Source of the DNA: Blakeslea trispora
Lineage: Eukaryota; Mucoromycota; Mucoromycetes; Mucorales; Choanephoraceae
Length of the DNA: 64,000 nt
NCBI GenBank assembly: GCA_025331445.1
Contig: JAIWNE010000111.1
Coordinates: 48,551-112,550, forward strand
Direction of reading: 5' to 3'
A program made the translations under genes and the position numbers. Below the pieces are notes generated by a model. It saw only the letters and a program-made list of their open reading frames with translations. It was not told the origin of the DNA and made no database searches. Positions within the stretch are counted from its first letter, which is position 1, and each line of letters begins with the position of its first letter. Shown here piece after piece: positions 32,134-44,216 of the stretch.

Positions 32134-35100
32134 CTAGCCGCCCTACTCGCTACGCTCGCTTCACGGTCGTCGTCGCCTCACGGTTCGGACACTGAATTAA
32201 CTCTACTTTCTGAAGCACACATGTATATTGTAATGAATGAAATTTATTTTGTAAAATATGTTGTGGATAAGTATAAGAGTTATATAAGTAATTCGGGATA
32301 AATAATATTTTCTATGAGATTTTTTTGTTCAGTTTGGTTAGGATCATGTAAAACATAAATACCTTCCAAGTTAGTTGATCGAGAGAAAGCGACATATAAT
32401 TGACCATGTGTAAAAGGAGCAATGCGAAGGTCAATCCCAACATTAGTCAGTGATTGGCCTTGAGACTTATTGATTGCCATTGCAAAACTCAGTTTGATAG
32501 GAAACTGTTTTCTGGCCAAGATGAAGGGATACTCATCTTCTAGTGTGCTAAGCTTAATTCTAGGAATAAGCTCGATTTGCTCTTCATTTGATCTACTGTC
32601 TTTGATCACTGCAACCTTCAAAAGATATCGATCAATTTCTTTTACTATCAGTCGGGTACCATTGCAAAGACCCTTTTGAGGATCGAGATTTCTCAAGAGC
32701 ATTACAATACAGCCTACTTTTAAAGTCAATTTTGCAGGAGGAAAACTACCTGGATTCAGCGTTTGTAAATACTCATTGGAAACCCTATAGACTTCATTGT
32801 TATTATTTTCCTCATCTGTATAATCAGCTTCATCTGCCGAAATTAAAGTAACTGCTTCACCAGGCATCATATCGAATATTTTTTGATTTAGTGCATCAAC
32901 AGTATCATTTTTGGATGTGAGAATAGCAGACTTGTAAAGCAAAGATGGATTATGGATAGCTTCTATGAGTTTTTGTTGAGGATACACTCTAGAAGTAAGC
33001 TCGTCCAGCGAGTAAGTCTGAGAGATGTATTGCGGAAGAGGTATTTTTGCATTTTGCATCAAGCTGTTGTATGTAATCAATTGAAGCCATTTCTTGAAAT
33101 GGATGTCATTTGGAGAAGTACCTCTTACTCGCATATTTTGCTTTAAATAAAGTACTTGAGTTTGGAGCCAAATGTATGATTGCTTGAAAGATGCTTCAAC
33201 AATTGCAGATCTATTGCCATTTCGAACTACAGGGGGAATTTGAGCGAAATCACCACCCAAAAGAACAGGAAGACCGCCAAAAAGGGCATTGCAGCTACGA
33301 ACATCTTGAAAAGTACGATCTACAGCTTCAAAGCACCATTTGCTTTACATAGGTACTTCATCCTAGATTATCAATTCTGTTTTACAAAGTAGTTTGGCTA
33401 AGTCGCTGTTTTTAGGAATGTAACAGGTGGATGTTTCGTTCAGTCTGATGGGGATCTTCAGTCGAAAGTGAGATGTTGTACCACCAGTCAAAAGCAAAGA
33501 AGCGATGCTAGAAGATGCAACACATAAAACAATTTTTCTTTGACTACGTTGGTAGCTGCTTAGTGCGTTGTAGACAAAGGTTTTTCCTGTACCAGCGGGA
33601 CCATGCAAGAAAAAACATATAGCATCATCAGAGGTGTCAAGGCTTGCATCAGTCACAGAGTTGATAGACTGCAGCTTTTCAACTATTGTATCAAATGCAT
33701 GCTTTTGGTCTGAATTGAACAATGCATTGTTCGTTCGGTATGCACCTTCTTCTTCTCGCACGTTGTAATCCAACTGTTCGTCTATCAAAGAGTTACCGCT
33801 ACGTTCAAAACTGGTACCACCATTGAGAGCAGCAACCCAATCATGCTCGAAATTTGGAAGACCAAACTCATCAAGGGATCTGCTCAGTTCTTTTAACTTG
33901 GCGTCGATGAGATAGAGACCATAGTCAAGAAAAGGTTGTCCATTGTAAAAAGCCGTACCATCAGCGGATGAATACAACTGATTCTCAGGGAAAAGCTGTT
34001 GCAGTCTGTGAGCAAGATCATCACACATAGAACTACGAAATTGCATCCACAATTCATTGGGATCTGCCAGCTGACCAAAGTTCAAAGCAGTAACGAACAA
34101 ACTGCGGAGGCTATCACCAGAAGAGAAAAAACTTGCCTCTTCAAAACACCGAACCCATTCTTGGCCATCTTCAATCAAATGTAACTGAAGGCAAGCCTGC
34201 TTGAATATTGTGCATTGAAGTCCATCCACTTTCTTTAGGTTATCAAATGACTTGGAGCCAGCAACGTTTACCAAAAGAAGTCGAAAATAAAATCTCTCCC
34301 CACAAGTAGGACTACAATATGGAATTCTACCAATTGCAAAACCTTTCTTTCTTACTTCCCAAGATTTGCGAGTTCTATCCCAAACATAGTACTTTGGGAA
34401 GTCTTGGTACAGATACTTTTGAGCAGTGGGATTCCTCTCATAATACTTGAAATAGGCGATGAGCATGGAACTGCTGTCAGCTAGGATCTGCTGAATCTCA
34501 AGTGCTGATGCATCTTCAGGAAAATAAACAGGCTGTTGGTTTGGTAGATGAAGAGCTAAAGAGGTAACAGTAGGATCTTCTTCGTGCACTTTGTACTCAA
34601 AAAGTCTTCCAAAAGCTTCAGTTGGACCAATGTAACGCCCTTGGAGATGCTTGCTAATCTCGTCTCGAGTATCACTCAGTCTCAAAGTGGTACGATCTGA
34701 ACCTTTATAGACATGCTTTTTGATATACTTGATTGCTTCTACACCTTGACAACATTCTACGTTGATGTGCGCCTTGTACTTTTTTGATAAGTATGGATTG
34801 TAAGGTACTATCCATTTGTTGTCAATTTCAATACGACCTAAATCTCTTGAAAGGGGATTCGGCACACTATAACGATTGGTAGGGTCTACTATAGCAGAGC
34901 GCTTGTAAGTAGGATAACCATTCTCGCTAATTACTGTTTCCTCCGAGTAAGCTTTAGGAAACCTTTTGGTGCATTTAAGTCGACCATTAGAATCCTTAGC
35001 CATGCATGGAGATCTTGGGTTCAGATCACCACAGGGACCATGAACCATGTTTTTGGTGATGACTTCATAAAGCTCAGGATCTAATTCCCTGGAGGGTAAC

Positions 35101-36826
35101 TCAGCTGAGATGATTTGGTCTACTTTGTCTCTTGTATTCAAGCCTTGTGTAGAATCCAAAAACAGAAGCAAATGCAAAAGTGGAAGTCCTCTTTCTTGGT
35201 ATTCAACAGTTCTGACTAAACCGTTATAGGACCCAAAAACCTTTCTTGTCTTGAGATTTTTAAGAAGCTCCTTCACCTTCAAATCAAATACTCTTGCAAC
35301 CAAATCAGGTCTATCAGAGGCATTTTGTCCAGGTAATAACTCCCTTTGTATCTCGCTCCACAGAGGATTGGCAGTAAAGGTGATGAACAGGGAAGGTTTA
35401 CCAAAATATCTCACAATAGCCATTGAATCCTGATACAATTTGGCCATAAATCGTGAACCTCCAGTATAGCTGCTAGGCAGAACGAACCTTCTTCCCAAAG
35501 ATGCAACATTGACATCATCACTAATAAGAGCATCCTGAAGCCCAATATAGAGATCAGCTCGTATGTCCGATTGATAATTTCTTATCCAATCCAATTTGTT
35601 TTGATCGCATATAGCCCAAGCGTCAACCAAGTATTGTTGAAAGAGCCTCTTGGATAGAAAAATTGTAGGGTGCTCACTCTCTCTTTGATGTAATCGGTAA
35701 CGATAATACGCTCTTTGAGTTAAGCGAGTTGAAGCATCAGTTAATCTCAAACCCCAATGCCAACCCAAGTCACCCATTGGAGATAAGAGAGTGTAATGAA
35801 GTGGCATGTAAAGGGCATGGTTTTGAGAGATTGTTGTATGTGAATAAATATTTTCAGTGTTACGAAGATTAATACGAATATCTCTTGAACTTGCTGAGGC
35901 ACTTTCGTTGGGAATAATGCCAGCAACTTCATCAGATGTGGGAAGATTCTCTGTGCGTCTATCCGATCCAGCTACTAACTCAATCCTCATCGATGGGCAA
36001 ATTCGGACAAAAGGAGTTTCGCTTTCGCTGCTTTCAGTGTTCATGAGAAGCTCATGTGCAGTCTTATACAATTTAACATGAGGATTTTTTTCATGGATCA
36101 TTAAAGACAATTCCCTTATAATCTCAATATCCAAATCATTATTATTTGTAGATCGGACTGAAGCTGCAAACTGAGGATCAAAGATATACAATTGAGCATA
36201 TTTAGCAACAGTATTATCTTCAGACAAAAGAGGACCTTGAACATGGTACATTTGACCATGAATTTGGAAAGGCATATTGCCGAGGTTACGATGACTAACT
36301 TCACATCTTAAAGAAGTGAAAGCAAAAGCTGCATTGTAACGTCTAATATTCTCTCTAAAGTGACGACCTCTAGTACTCATTTCTTCAAACGAAGTCTTTA
36401 AGAAATCAGGAGGTGACTGAAGAGTTTCAAGCTTTACAGCACCTGCCTTACAACAACTCATCCAGAATCTGTTTTGAGAAGTGCACTGTGCGGGCAACTC
36501 GGCTTCCCAGTGTTTAGCACCGCAGTCAGTACAGACTTTCTCCATAGATCCAAGATTGAAAGGCTGAAGGCGATCTATCTCTGAAATGTATGCAGCGGGA
36601 AGTTGAACAGATCGCCCTCTATGTCTACTGGTCTGTTCGTTTTGTTGCCTGTTGGCATATCTGGCGTTTCGTCGTGTCTATTAAATAAGAGTTTGAAATA
36701 CGATTAATTGGTTTGAGACTAAAAACTGCTTACTCAACACAAATCACAGGTAGCGAATCTTGGACGCGAGTGCTCTCTTCGACAGGCAGAGCAGATGCGA
36801 GAAGTTTCGGTTGGCTGGTTATACAT
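32134..36826 (-). mobile_element. Helitron A
   Basis: A rolling-circle transposon with a single Rep-helicase gene. The likely 3' end is CTAG at 32134-32137 (minus strand), preceded by a GC-rich segment (32138-32200) and followed by T, as expected for Helitron insertion next to a T. It abuts repeat copy 1. The 5' end was not located; it lies beyond 36826 and may include part of the 87-base tandem repeat. Confidence 0.75.
32280..36826 (-). pseudogene. Helitron A Rep-PIF1 helicase, broken
   Basis: The start is ATG 36826 (MYNQPTETSRICSACRREH), a short C-x2-C zinc-binding exon, then a 56-base intron (36678-36733) and about 1465 further codons. The Rep part has LPSSYTGGSRFM, YFGKPSLFITFT, NPLWSEIQ and EYQERGLP. 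The helicase part has Walker A (HGPAGTGKTF), DEVPM, GGDFAQIPPV and the end motif GQLYVAFSRSTNLEG. Four lesions are visible. The HUH motif reads GLPLLH instead of GLPHLH. The tyrosine motif reads KYIKKH where copies B and C read KY-x-x-KY. Two stops (near 33363 and 33351) interrupt ELII*DEVPM*SKW. An additional TGA sits just before the first intron. The protein would nick, unwind and re-ligate the element; this copy is dead. Confidence 0.88.
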
Positions 36827-36924
36827 TGTTATTGTTATAAACCGTTTTAGTAAAAAAAAAAAAGGTAAAAAATAACAATAATTAATTTTAAAATTCAAGC
36901 TCATTTATTAGAAATTGAATCAAT

Positions 36925-37170
36925 CTTGCTTCGCGTGAGGGGGAGGGACAACCCTCCCCCTTGAACCCCCTCCCAGCTGGCTAAAGCTCAGTATATTGTT
37001 CCTGACTGATGCTGGCTTCGCATGAGGGGGAGGGACAAACCTCCCCCTTGAACCCCCTCTCGGCTGGTTTAAGCTTGTTCTACTGTTCCTGAAAAATGTT
37101 GGCTCCGCATGAGGGGGAGGGACGACCCTCCCCCTTGAACCCCCTCTCACGCTGGCTTAGGCTTGATCCA
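36925..37170. repeat. Tandem repeat, 87-base period, G-rich hairpins (about 2.8 units)
   Basis: GAGGGGGAGGGAC starts at 36937, 37024 and 37111, an exact 87-base spacing. Each unit contains GGGGGAGGG, a four-base loop, CCCTCCCCC (a nine-pair stem), then GAACCCCCTC, which can pair with the same G-run as an alternative stem. Units differ by a few bases in the linker. The surrounding DNA is AT-rich, so the composition is foreign. The minus strand is open across the repeat but this follows from a unit length divisible by three. Confidence 0.9.
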
Positions 37171-37235
37171 AGTCGGGGAACTAAATTCTCATATCACGTG
37201 ATCGGACAATATTTAATTCGATTTTTCAGTATATA

Positions 37236-38557
37236 CAGTGGCACAAGGTTTTGTTTCGGACAATCAAAAATTATTTATCTTTTTTCTCGATTACTACTTC
37301 AATAAACCTTTTGTTACCCATCTAAAACTACTCTAATCTCAAAATGCCTAAGGTTACAAACACTACTAAGCATGGTCCTTCCAACGAGCGCAAAGACGGG
37401 AAATATTGGGGAGTTTTCTATCTCAATCGCGCCGGTCATTCTCAGCGTGAGATAGCTGAGCTTGTTGAATTACCTCTTTCGACTGCGAACAGTATCATTG
37501 CTCGCATCGATAAAACAGACTCACCTTTGCCTCGCACCTCTTCTGGAGCACCTATGAAAGTCGATGAAAGAGATTTGAGACACTTGCGGTCCATAGTGAC
37601 CAAGAATCCTTTCTTGAGCTTTGATGGTGTCAAGCATGAATTGGAGAAATTTGGCGTCAACGTCTGTAGGGCGACAGTTATTGAATATCTCCGTAGTATG
37701 AAATTTGGTTCTTACTACGCCAAGAAGAAGTCTGCGTTGACATCACAGCACAAGCAAGAACGCTTGGAATGGGCCCGGAATCATGTCAATTGGTCCACTG
37801 ATCAATGGGCCAGTGTCATTTGGTCAGATGAGTCTCGTTATAAGATAGAAGGACATCGCGGCGGCCTGAGAGTGATTAGACAGCAAGGCCAAGCCTACAA
37901 AGAGGAGCTCACAGTTCCTACCAAAAAGTTTGGTAAAGGAAGTGTGATGCTGTGGGGTTGTTTTTGGAGAGGTGGAGCGGGGCCTCTTGTGTTTGTGGAT
38001 GGCTAAGTAAACTCTGAGCGATACATCCAAATTTTGGCTGATCACTTCCAGCCAAGGTATACAGAACCTTCACTTTCCAAGAAGACGGCGCTACATGCCA
38101 TACTGCTGCTGCTACTCGTGCTTGGAAGACTAGGCATGTGATCAATGGCTTTGAGTTCTGGCCTGCACAAAGCCCAGACTTAAATCTCATTGAGCATTTG
38201 TGATGGGCTCTTGAGTTGAGGATTGAGAGTAGACGACATACGGTTCAAAATGCTGCCCAATTGAAGGAGCTTTTGCTAGAAGCATGGAACGAGATCAGCC
38301 ATGATCTTTTCATGCGTCTTGTTGACAGTATGAAGGATAGGTACCAGGCTGTAATTGATGCCGAAGGCGGCCCTACCGGATATTAAATAAAAACTTTTTA
38401 ATGAATAATCTAAAAGTAAACATGTTAAGGATTCTTTGACAAAAGTTTGATGAGCTCAGGTGTAGATATGCATGATAAGGATCACTATGGATTCATACAT
38501 CTTGTATGCGGAGTTTTTTATTTAAAGAAGTGTCCGAAACAAAACCTTGTGTCACTG
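37236..38557 (+). mobile_element. Tc1-like element 1
   Basis: Inverted ends CAGTGGCACAAGGTTTTGTT (37236) and its near-complement ending at 38557, flanked by TA on both sides (37234-37235, 38558-38559). The TIR is about 27 bases with one mismatch. Length 1322 bases, one transposase gene. Confidence 0.93.
37344..38386 (+). pseudogene. Tc1-like transposase 1, broken
   Basis: Starts ATG 37344. The N-terminal helix-turn-helix region reads RAGHSQREIAELVELPLSTA. The catalytic D lies in IWSDESRYKIEG, followed by GSVMLWGCFWRGG. A stop at 38004-38006 interrupts VDG*VNSERYI. After a shift near 38055 the homology continues with FQEDGATCHTAA (second D) and WPAQSPDLNLIEHL (the E), then another stop (TGA for Trp, near 38202) and WALEL. 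It ends at 38386. Spacing of D to E suits DD34E Tc1 proteins. Three lesions make it a pseudogene. Confidence 0.9.
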
Positions 38558-38916
38558 TACATTTCGAGAATTTTTTATCAAGATTATATACTACTCAAGA
38601 AAACCTTATCAAGACTCTATATCTTATTATCCTGCCATTTTATTTCCAAGATGCGTCAATATTTCTAATCTCTCATCCTTCCGTTATCAGTTTGACTGTT
38701 CCTTGTCATTAACTTCATTAACTGTAACATCAACAATATTCGACAACTAATCCGTCTCAATTCAACTTATTTCAATGAATCAATTTCAATTATCAATTTA
38801 TTTCACGATGGTACTTCAAGACCTTTATATTTTTCAAGACTCTTGGTGCAAGACTGACTCTTACTTGAATCCTTTTGACGATCATGGGTCATAATCTTCT
38901 TCCAACCCGGAGGAGA
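38558..38916. other. Flank with polypurine tract before an LTR; no gene
   Basis: No coding signature. The last bases, CCCGGAGGAGA directly before the LTR start TGTTACG, look like a polypurine tract. The LTR at 38917 could therefore be the 3' LTR of a decayed Ty3- or Ty1-type retrotransposon. Confidence 0.45.
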
Positions 38917-39246
38917 TGTTACGCACAGGAATTTTCCTAATACTCAATCATTTTCTGACTTCTTTTCGCTGCTTTGAATCCAACTCTGTATTTCCTATTT
39001 GGTATTTTACTCATTTGACAGCTCCTCTTGATCTCTTGTTACACAACAACTTTATTTAAATCCTTCTCTTACTTTCCATATCATAATGAATAGAACTTTT
39101 AGACATGTATTAATAATCCATACATGATGACTCATTAACTTGACTGTTTAAATTATTAGTTTGCAAGTCCAACATGACTTCTTTTAGAATAGTATATAAA
39201 CTCTTTAATCTTCTCTTATTAATAAACTCAACTTACATTTATTATA
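38917..39246 (+). repeat. LTR A, 5' portion (TGTTACGCAC family)
   Basis: Begins TGTTACGCACAGGAATTTTC. It is nearly identical to 47647-47950 and 62099-62415. It breaks off near 39246, where Helitron B begins. The missing remainder of the LTR is found at 46941-47188, on the far side of Helitron B. Confidence 0.85.
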
Positions 39247-41545
39247 TCAAAAAGTTAACGGTCGAAAAAATCGTAAAACCCCAAATAAGAAGGTGTGACT
39301 TTTTTTAAATTTGGTCAAAATTATCGAGAGGACATTTTGAAATAAAAAAGATAACGCGCCTTAATCAATTACACTTTTGTATTTAGAACATGTTCATTAA
39401 TTACACACCTGAAACTGAGCAGACCAGAAAAAGAACAAGAATTACACGCAATCAACATATAAATACTCCAGTTGTTTGTAGCTTATGCAATGAAGAAGGT
39501 CACAGTCGACGTACAAGTAGACTCTGTAGATTCTATTCTGAAAGTAATTCAACTGCTGTATTAATTAATGATAGTGCACGGGTAAATCAAGTCGAAAGCA
39601 GTGCATCAGATGATCAAATCAATGACAACTCATTACCGAATGAAGCTGAGAGTGCCAATCCTATCGGTAATTGCAACAAATGCCTTTCTGAAGATCATTG
39701 TACCACTGATTGTCCCATTTTTCTTCCACAAGAACAATCCTCAGATGAACACTTATAAAGTGGCTCATGATCAAAGAAAATTTTCAACTCAAACGACATG
39801 ATTTTGCTAGAATGAGAGTTGAATGCAGCTTCTGCCATGCTATGTTGTGGTTGGATGAGAGAGCAAGCGCATCCAAATCGGAGCCATTGTTTCAATTGTG
39901 TTGTGGCAAGGGAAGATACATCATGAAAGACTTTGAGCCTTTGCCACCTTTGCTGACTGGACTTTTGACTAACACCGATCCAGTCTCCTAAGAATTTCAG
40001 AACAACATCAGAGCTTACAACAATGTTTTGTCTTTCACTTCACTTGGTGTTAAGCTAGATCATGATGTTAACAATGATAGAATGGGTGCTTACGCTTTCC
40101 GTATTTATGGTAATGTCTATCATAGAATCGGAACATCATTGCATCCAGAAGATGGAGCTGCACCTAGCTTCGCTCAAATTTATGTCTATGACGCAGCCAA
40201 TGAGCTTCAAAACAGGTTGCACAGAATGCCTTTTCTTGCGTCTGATACTTTACATCAGCTTCAAAGTCTAATGCATTCTATTAATCCATATGCAAGAGAT
40301 TTTAAGACTATGGCAGACTTAGTGAATGAAACACCAGGAGGTTTGACTGATGTCAGCATGATCTTTAGATCCGAAGACACTCCCGATCCCCGTCGCTACA
40401 ACTCGCCAACTCACTCCACTGAGATTGGTGTTCTCATTGTTAACGGTGAAGACCATAGAAATGTGAACAAGCCAACTCATAAAGACGTTGTCATCCGTTT
40501 GAAAAACAATGGCTCAACTGAAAACGGGTTGCAATCAATCAATGAGATCAATCAGCATTATGATCCGATGCATTATGTTCTCATGTTTCCAAGAGGAGAC
40601 CCAGGCTGGAACATAAACATGCATACAGCCAATGGTCTTAAAAAGGTTACCATTATGCAACTCTATAGATACCATTTGATGATTAGGCAGACTTCACCAA
40701 GTCAAGTCCACTTATTCAAACATCTGTTTCATCAGTATGTTGTGGACATGTATGCAAAGATGGAGCAAGAGCGATTGAACTATTTGAGACACAATCGAAA
40801 ATCTTTGAGATGTGAGCTCTACAACAATTTGAGAGATGCCACTGAAGTTGATGATGGAGATATGGAATCTGTAGGCAAGAAAGTCATTTTGCCATCCTCA
40901 TTCATTGGTAGTCCGCGACACATGATACAGCTCTATCAAGACTCTATGAGTATAGTTCGTAGATTCGGTAAACCTGATCTATTTGTTACGTTCACCTGTA
41001 GCCCCAGCTGGCCTGAAATCACAAATGAGTTACAGTACAACCAAACCAGTAACGATAGACCTGATTTAGGTAGCAGGGTTTTTCACCTTAAATTGAAATC
41101 ACTCATGCATGATTTAACAGTTAGTAATGTTTTGGGATAAGTCATTGCTCATATGCATGTAATTGAATTTCAGAAAAGAGGCCTCCCACATTGCCATATC
41201 TTACTAATTCTCGATGCAAGTGACAAAATGAGAGAAGAGAGTATCGACAATGTTGTATCTGCAGAAATTCCTGATAAGCAAATTAATCCTTCTTTGTATG
41301 AAACAGTCACCAAGAACTTGATGCATGGACCTGGCAGCCTTTTTGATCCCAATGCACCTTGTATGAAAGACGGCAAGTGTCTAAAGAGCCACCCAAGGAC
41401 GTTCAATGACACTACTCATTTCAAACGAGAAGAACATGGTGGATATCCTCTGTAAGGTAGAAGAAATGATGATAAATCAATTGAGAAGAAATCTGTCAAA
41501 CTCGACAGTCGATGGGTGGTGCCTCATAACCCTTTGTCGTATTTG

Positions 41546-42415
41546 GGCATATACGGAAGCCAGAATGACTTATAATCGGAAATTCAATTAATCATCATCA
41601 AAGGTTATTTTGACAGATAATGTCAAGATAACAATAAATCAAATAATGTTCACAAAGTTGGAAAACTAAAATCATTTCAGATATTACCAGAGGTAATCCT
41701 GAAATCAAACATCTTACAAGCATTGGTAAAAAGCGATGATATGATATATAAAGCGTTTAATGTGCCTAGCTAACACATTGAAAGCATGATCAAATTTATG
41801 TTCATTGACTCTCTTCTCATCAATACTTGGAATGGCTATATGACATGACACATGTGATAGCAAGATGGTTGCATAGGCCTTATAATACAAGATAGCAGCA
41901 TCTTACAGAACAAGCAATGATTTTAGAGATTTCATTATAAGAAAAGACTAAATCATTACTTGGATAAAGATAGTTCTGAGACATAATTACAAAGGGCTTG
42001 TCTATCGTTATCACCTAATCTAAACTGATCTAAACATCCAACGAAACAAGTGAACAAGTATAAAACAGTTATGCCTGATATATTGAAACACTAATCAAGA
42101 TTAAAACATATCTTGTCGAGCATAATTATTATCTCTCCAAGATATAAATCAAGTAAACAATATATCTCCACCTTATTCAAGGCGGGGGATGAAATCTGGC
42201 TACAGCCATCTTTCCATTAAGGTGACCAGTCATCCTAGTAGGAAAACTGCTCATACAGATAAAATTATAACGGAGTGATTGATTGAAACCGAGATAGAAA
42301 TAATATATAAACACAACATGGACTTGCAGTAGAATTAGTTCCCTCTCTTTCGTTTTAATAAAAAAATCGAGTTCCCTCTCATTGAATCTATCTGAGACTG
42401 TAAATATCTCACCCT
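41546..42415. mobile_element. Unclassified insert (870 bases) in Helitron B
   Basis: It splits the Rep gene between VVPHNPLS and YLTTKYNAH. Flanks are TATTTG at 41540-41545 and again at 42416-42421, a six-base direct repeat compatible with a target duplication. No coding frame, no terminal repeat recognised. Confidence 0.6.
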
Positions 42416-42573
42416 TATTTGACAACAAAGTACAATGCGCATATCAACGTTGAAATATGTGCTGCATTTGTCTCTGTAAAATATGTGTACAAATATGTAT
42501 CCAAAGGGCACGACAGAGCTCAAGTTGATGTCTCAAAAAACGATGAAATTCCGAAGTTCATTGACGCTCGATA

Positions 42574-42798
42574 CACTGACGTCCAAAAGTGTTCAAATGT
42601 TTTCACTTTTTAGGGTTTTTCGGAGTTTTCGGGGGTTAAAACTCAATTTCATGAGATGACGTCAGCCAATAAAATGTAGAGAATACTCTTTCCTTTCTAA
42701 CGCAATTTGAATCACCGCATTTGGTTTTGTGTAACAAAAGTTACAGTGCTTCAAAGTCAGACAAAACATTTGAACACTTTTGGACAGGTATCAAAAAA
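42574..42798 (+). repeat. Tc1 element 2, left inverted repeat
   Basis: 225 bases. Its outer end (GTCCAAAAGTGTTCAAATGT near 42581) recurs inverted at its inner end (ACATTTGAACACTTTTGGAC near 42766-42785), so each terminal repeat has two binding-site-like motifs. Confidence 0.92.
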
Positions 42799-42824
42799 TG
42801 AAAAGAATCTTTATTAACTCCATT

Positions 42825-43856
42825 TCAGTACTTTGTCCAATAGCCTTTTGCCTTTATACACTGTTCTATACGATTGGGCATGCTATTTATGACATTTTGA
42901 CAGTCTTGGATGGTAATTTTCTTATACCAAACCTCTTGCATCCTCTCATAAAGCTCATTCATGCCACTTGGAGGAGTTGGATACTCATTAAGACGGCGCT
43001 TCAACAGGGACCACATATTTTCAATTGGATTTAGGTCCGGTGATTGAGGAGGCCACTCCATGACTTGATAATCCTGGTTTTCGAGGTATTTTATCACGCT
43101 TTTGGCCTTATGCTTAGGATCGTTATCCTGCTGAAACCAGACCTGAGAACGGTTTAAGCCCAGTTCTTCGCACATGAACTCGATGGATTGTTCCAGTTCG
43201 TCTTCCAAAATGGACTGATAAAGGGTCTTGTCCATGTTTCCATGGATCTTGCACATCCAGCCTACTCCTGCTGCAGTGACAGCACTCCAAAGCATGATAC
43301 TACCACCTCCGTGCTCTACTGTCAGCTTAACATGCCTAGGTTGAATGGCCTAGTTGTCGCAAATCCAGGCCCATGTGCGACCGTCGGAGTTAAACCGGTT
43401 GGTTTTTGTTTCATCTGTAAATATAACACGTGCCCAGTCAGCTTCAGTCCAATCGCGATGAGCACGACACCATGCAAGACGCTTCTTCGCATTGACTTTC
43501 GTGATTAATGGTCGGCTTTCCTTTTCTATAGCAGCAAGACCAAGCGAATTCAAAGCCCGACCAACAGTTTGGCGGCTCACACTGACACTGTGATCACGTT
43601 TGAGTGCTCTACAGATGTCTACAGCGGATTTTATTCCACCCCTGGTCATTTGATGAACACAATAGTGCTTATCAGTAGGTGTCAGCTTTTTGGGACGACC
43701 TGCTTTTTGGATTTTTTTGCCCGGATTAACTGTTTTTGAGATTGTATGAATTGTACCCAGACTCAATTTACACTCCGAAGCCACTTGACGGAATGATTTC
43801 CCGTTTTGGAGCAAGGCAATGACGTCGTTGCGTTGTTTACTTGAAATAGAGCGCAT
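42825..43856 (-). pseudogene. Tc1-like transposase 2, single nonsense mutation
   Basis: ATG 43856 (MRSISSKQRNDVIALLQNG) starts a 343-residue frame of typical Tc1 length. Two helix-turn-helix regions: SFRQVASECKLSLGTIHTIS and the SVSRQTVGRALNSLGL segment, joined by a GRPKK AT-hook-like linker. The catalytic residues are all visible: FTDETK, WFQQDNDPKHKAK and SPDLNPIENMW, with DD34E spacing. The only lesion seen is a TAG at 43350-43352 (WICDN*AIQPRHV). With the nearly identical inverted repeats this suggests recent activity. Confidence 0.93.
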
Positions 43857-43991
43857 CTTGATGTGGTTGACCAAAAAATGATAAAATAAACTTACTTTGA
43901 TATGAAAATGTGTGTATGAGATGTGGAATACTGGAAAGCGCAAAAAAAAGGGGTATTGATAAATTAAACTGCGGTTGTTGCCAAATTGTGG

Positions 43992-44216
43992 TTTTTTGAT
44001 ACCTGTCCAAAAGTGTTCAAATGTTTTGTCTGACTTTGAAGCACTGTAACTTTTGTTACACAAAACCAAATGCGGTGATTCAAATTGCGTTAGAAAGGAA
44101 AGAGTATTCTCTACATTTTATTGGCTGACGTCATCTCATGAAATTGAATTTTAACCCCCGAAAACTCCGAAAAACCCTAAAAAGTGAAAACATTTGAACA
44201 CTTTTGGACGTCAGTG
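43992..44216 (-). repeat. Tc1 element 2, right inverted repeat
   Basis: Complement of 42574-42798, with the same paired inner and outer motifs. One C/T difference noted in the middle. Confidence 0.92.

Larger units (their letters stand above)
42574..44216 (-). mobile_element. Tc1-like element 2 with 225-base inverted repeats
   Basis: Ends CACTGACGTCC...GGACGTCAGTG, flanked by TA (42572-42573 and 44217-44218). The inverted repeats are 42574-42798 and 43992-44216, 225 bases each, with essentially one visible difference. The element is 1643 bases and splits the Helitron B Rep gene. Confidence 0.95.

Noticed and set aside
36920..37150. 76-codon minus-strand frame with repeated GGSRGRVVPPPHA
   Set aside because: The frame is a by-product of the 87-base tandem repeat, whose unit length is divisible by three.
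36925..37170. CRISPR array
   Set aside because: Three units with the whole period repeated, no variable spacers, and a eukaryotic context; it is a tandem repeat.
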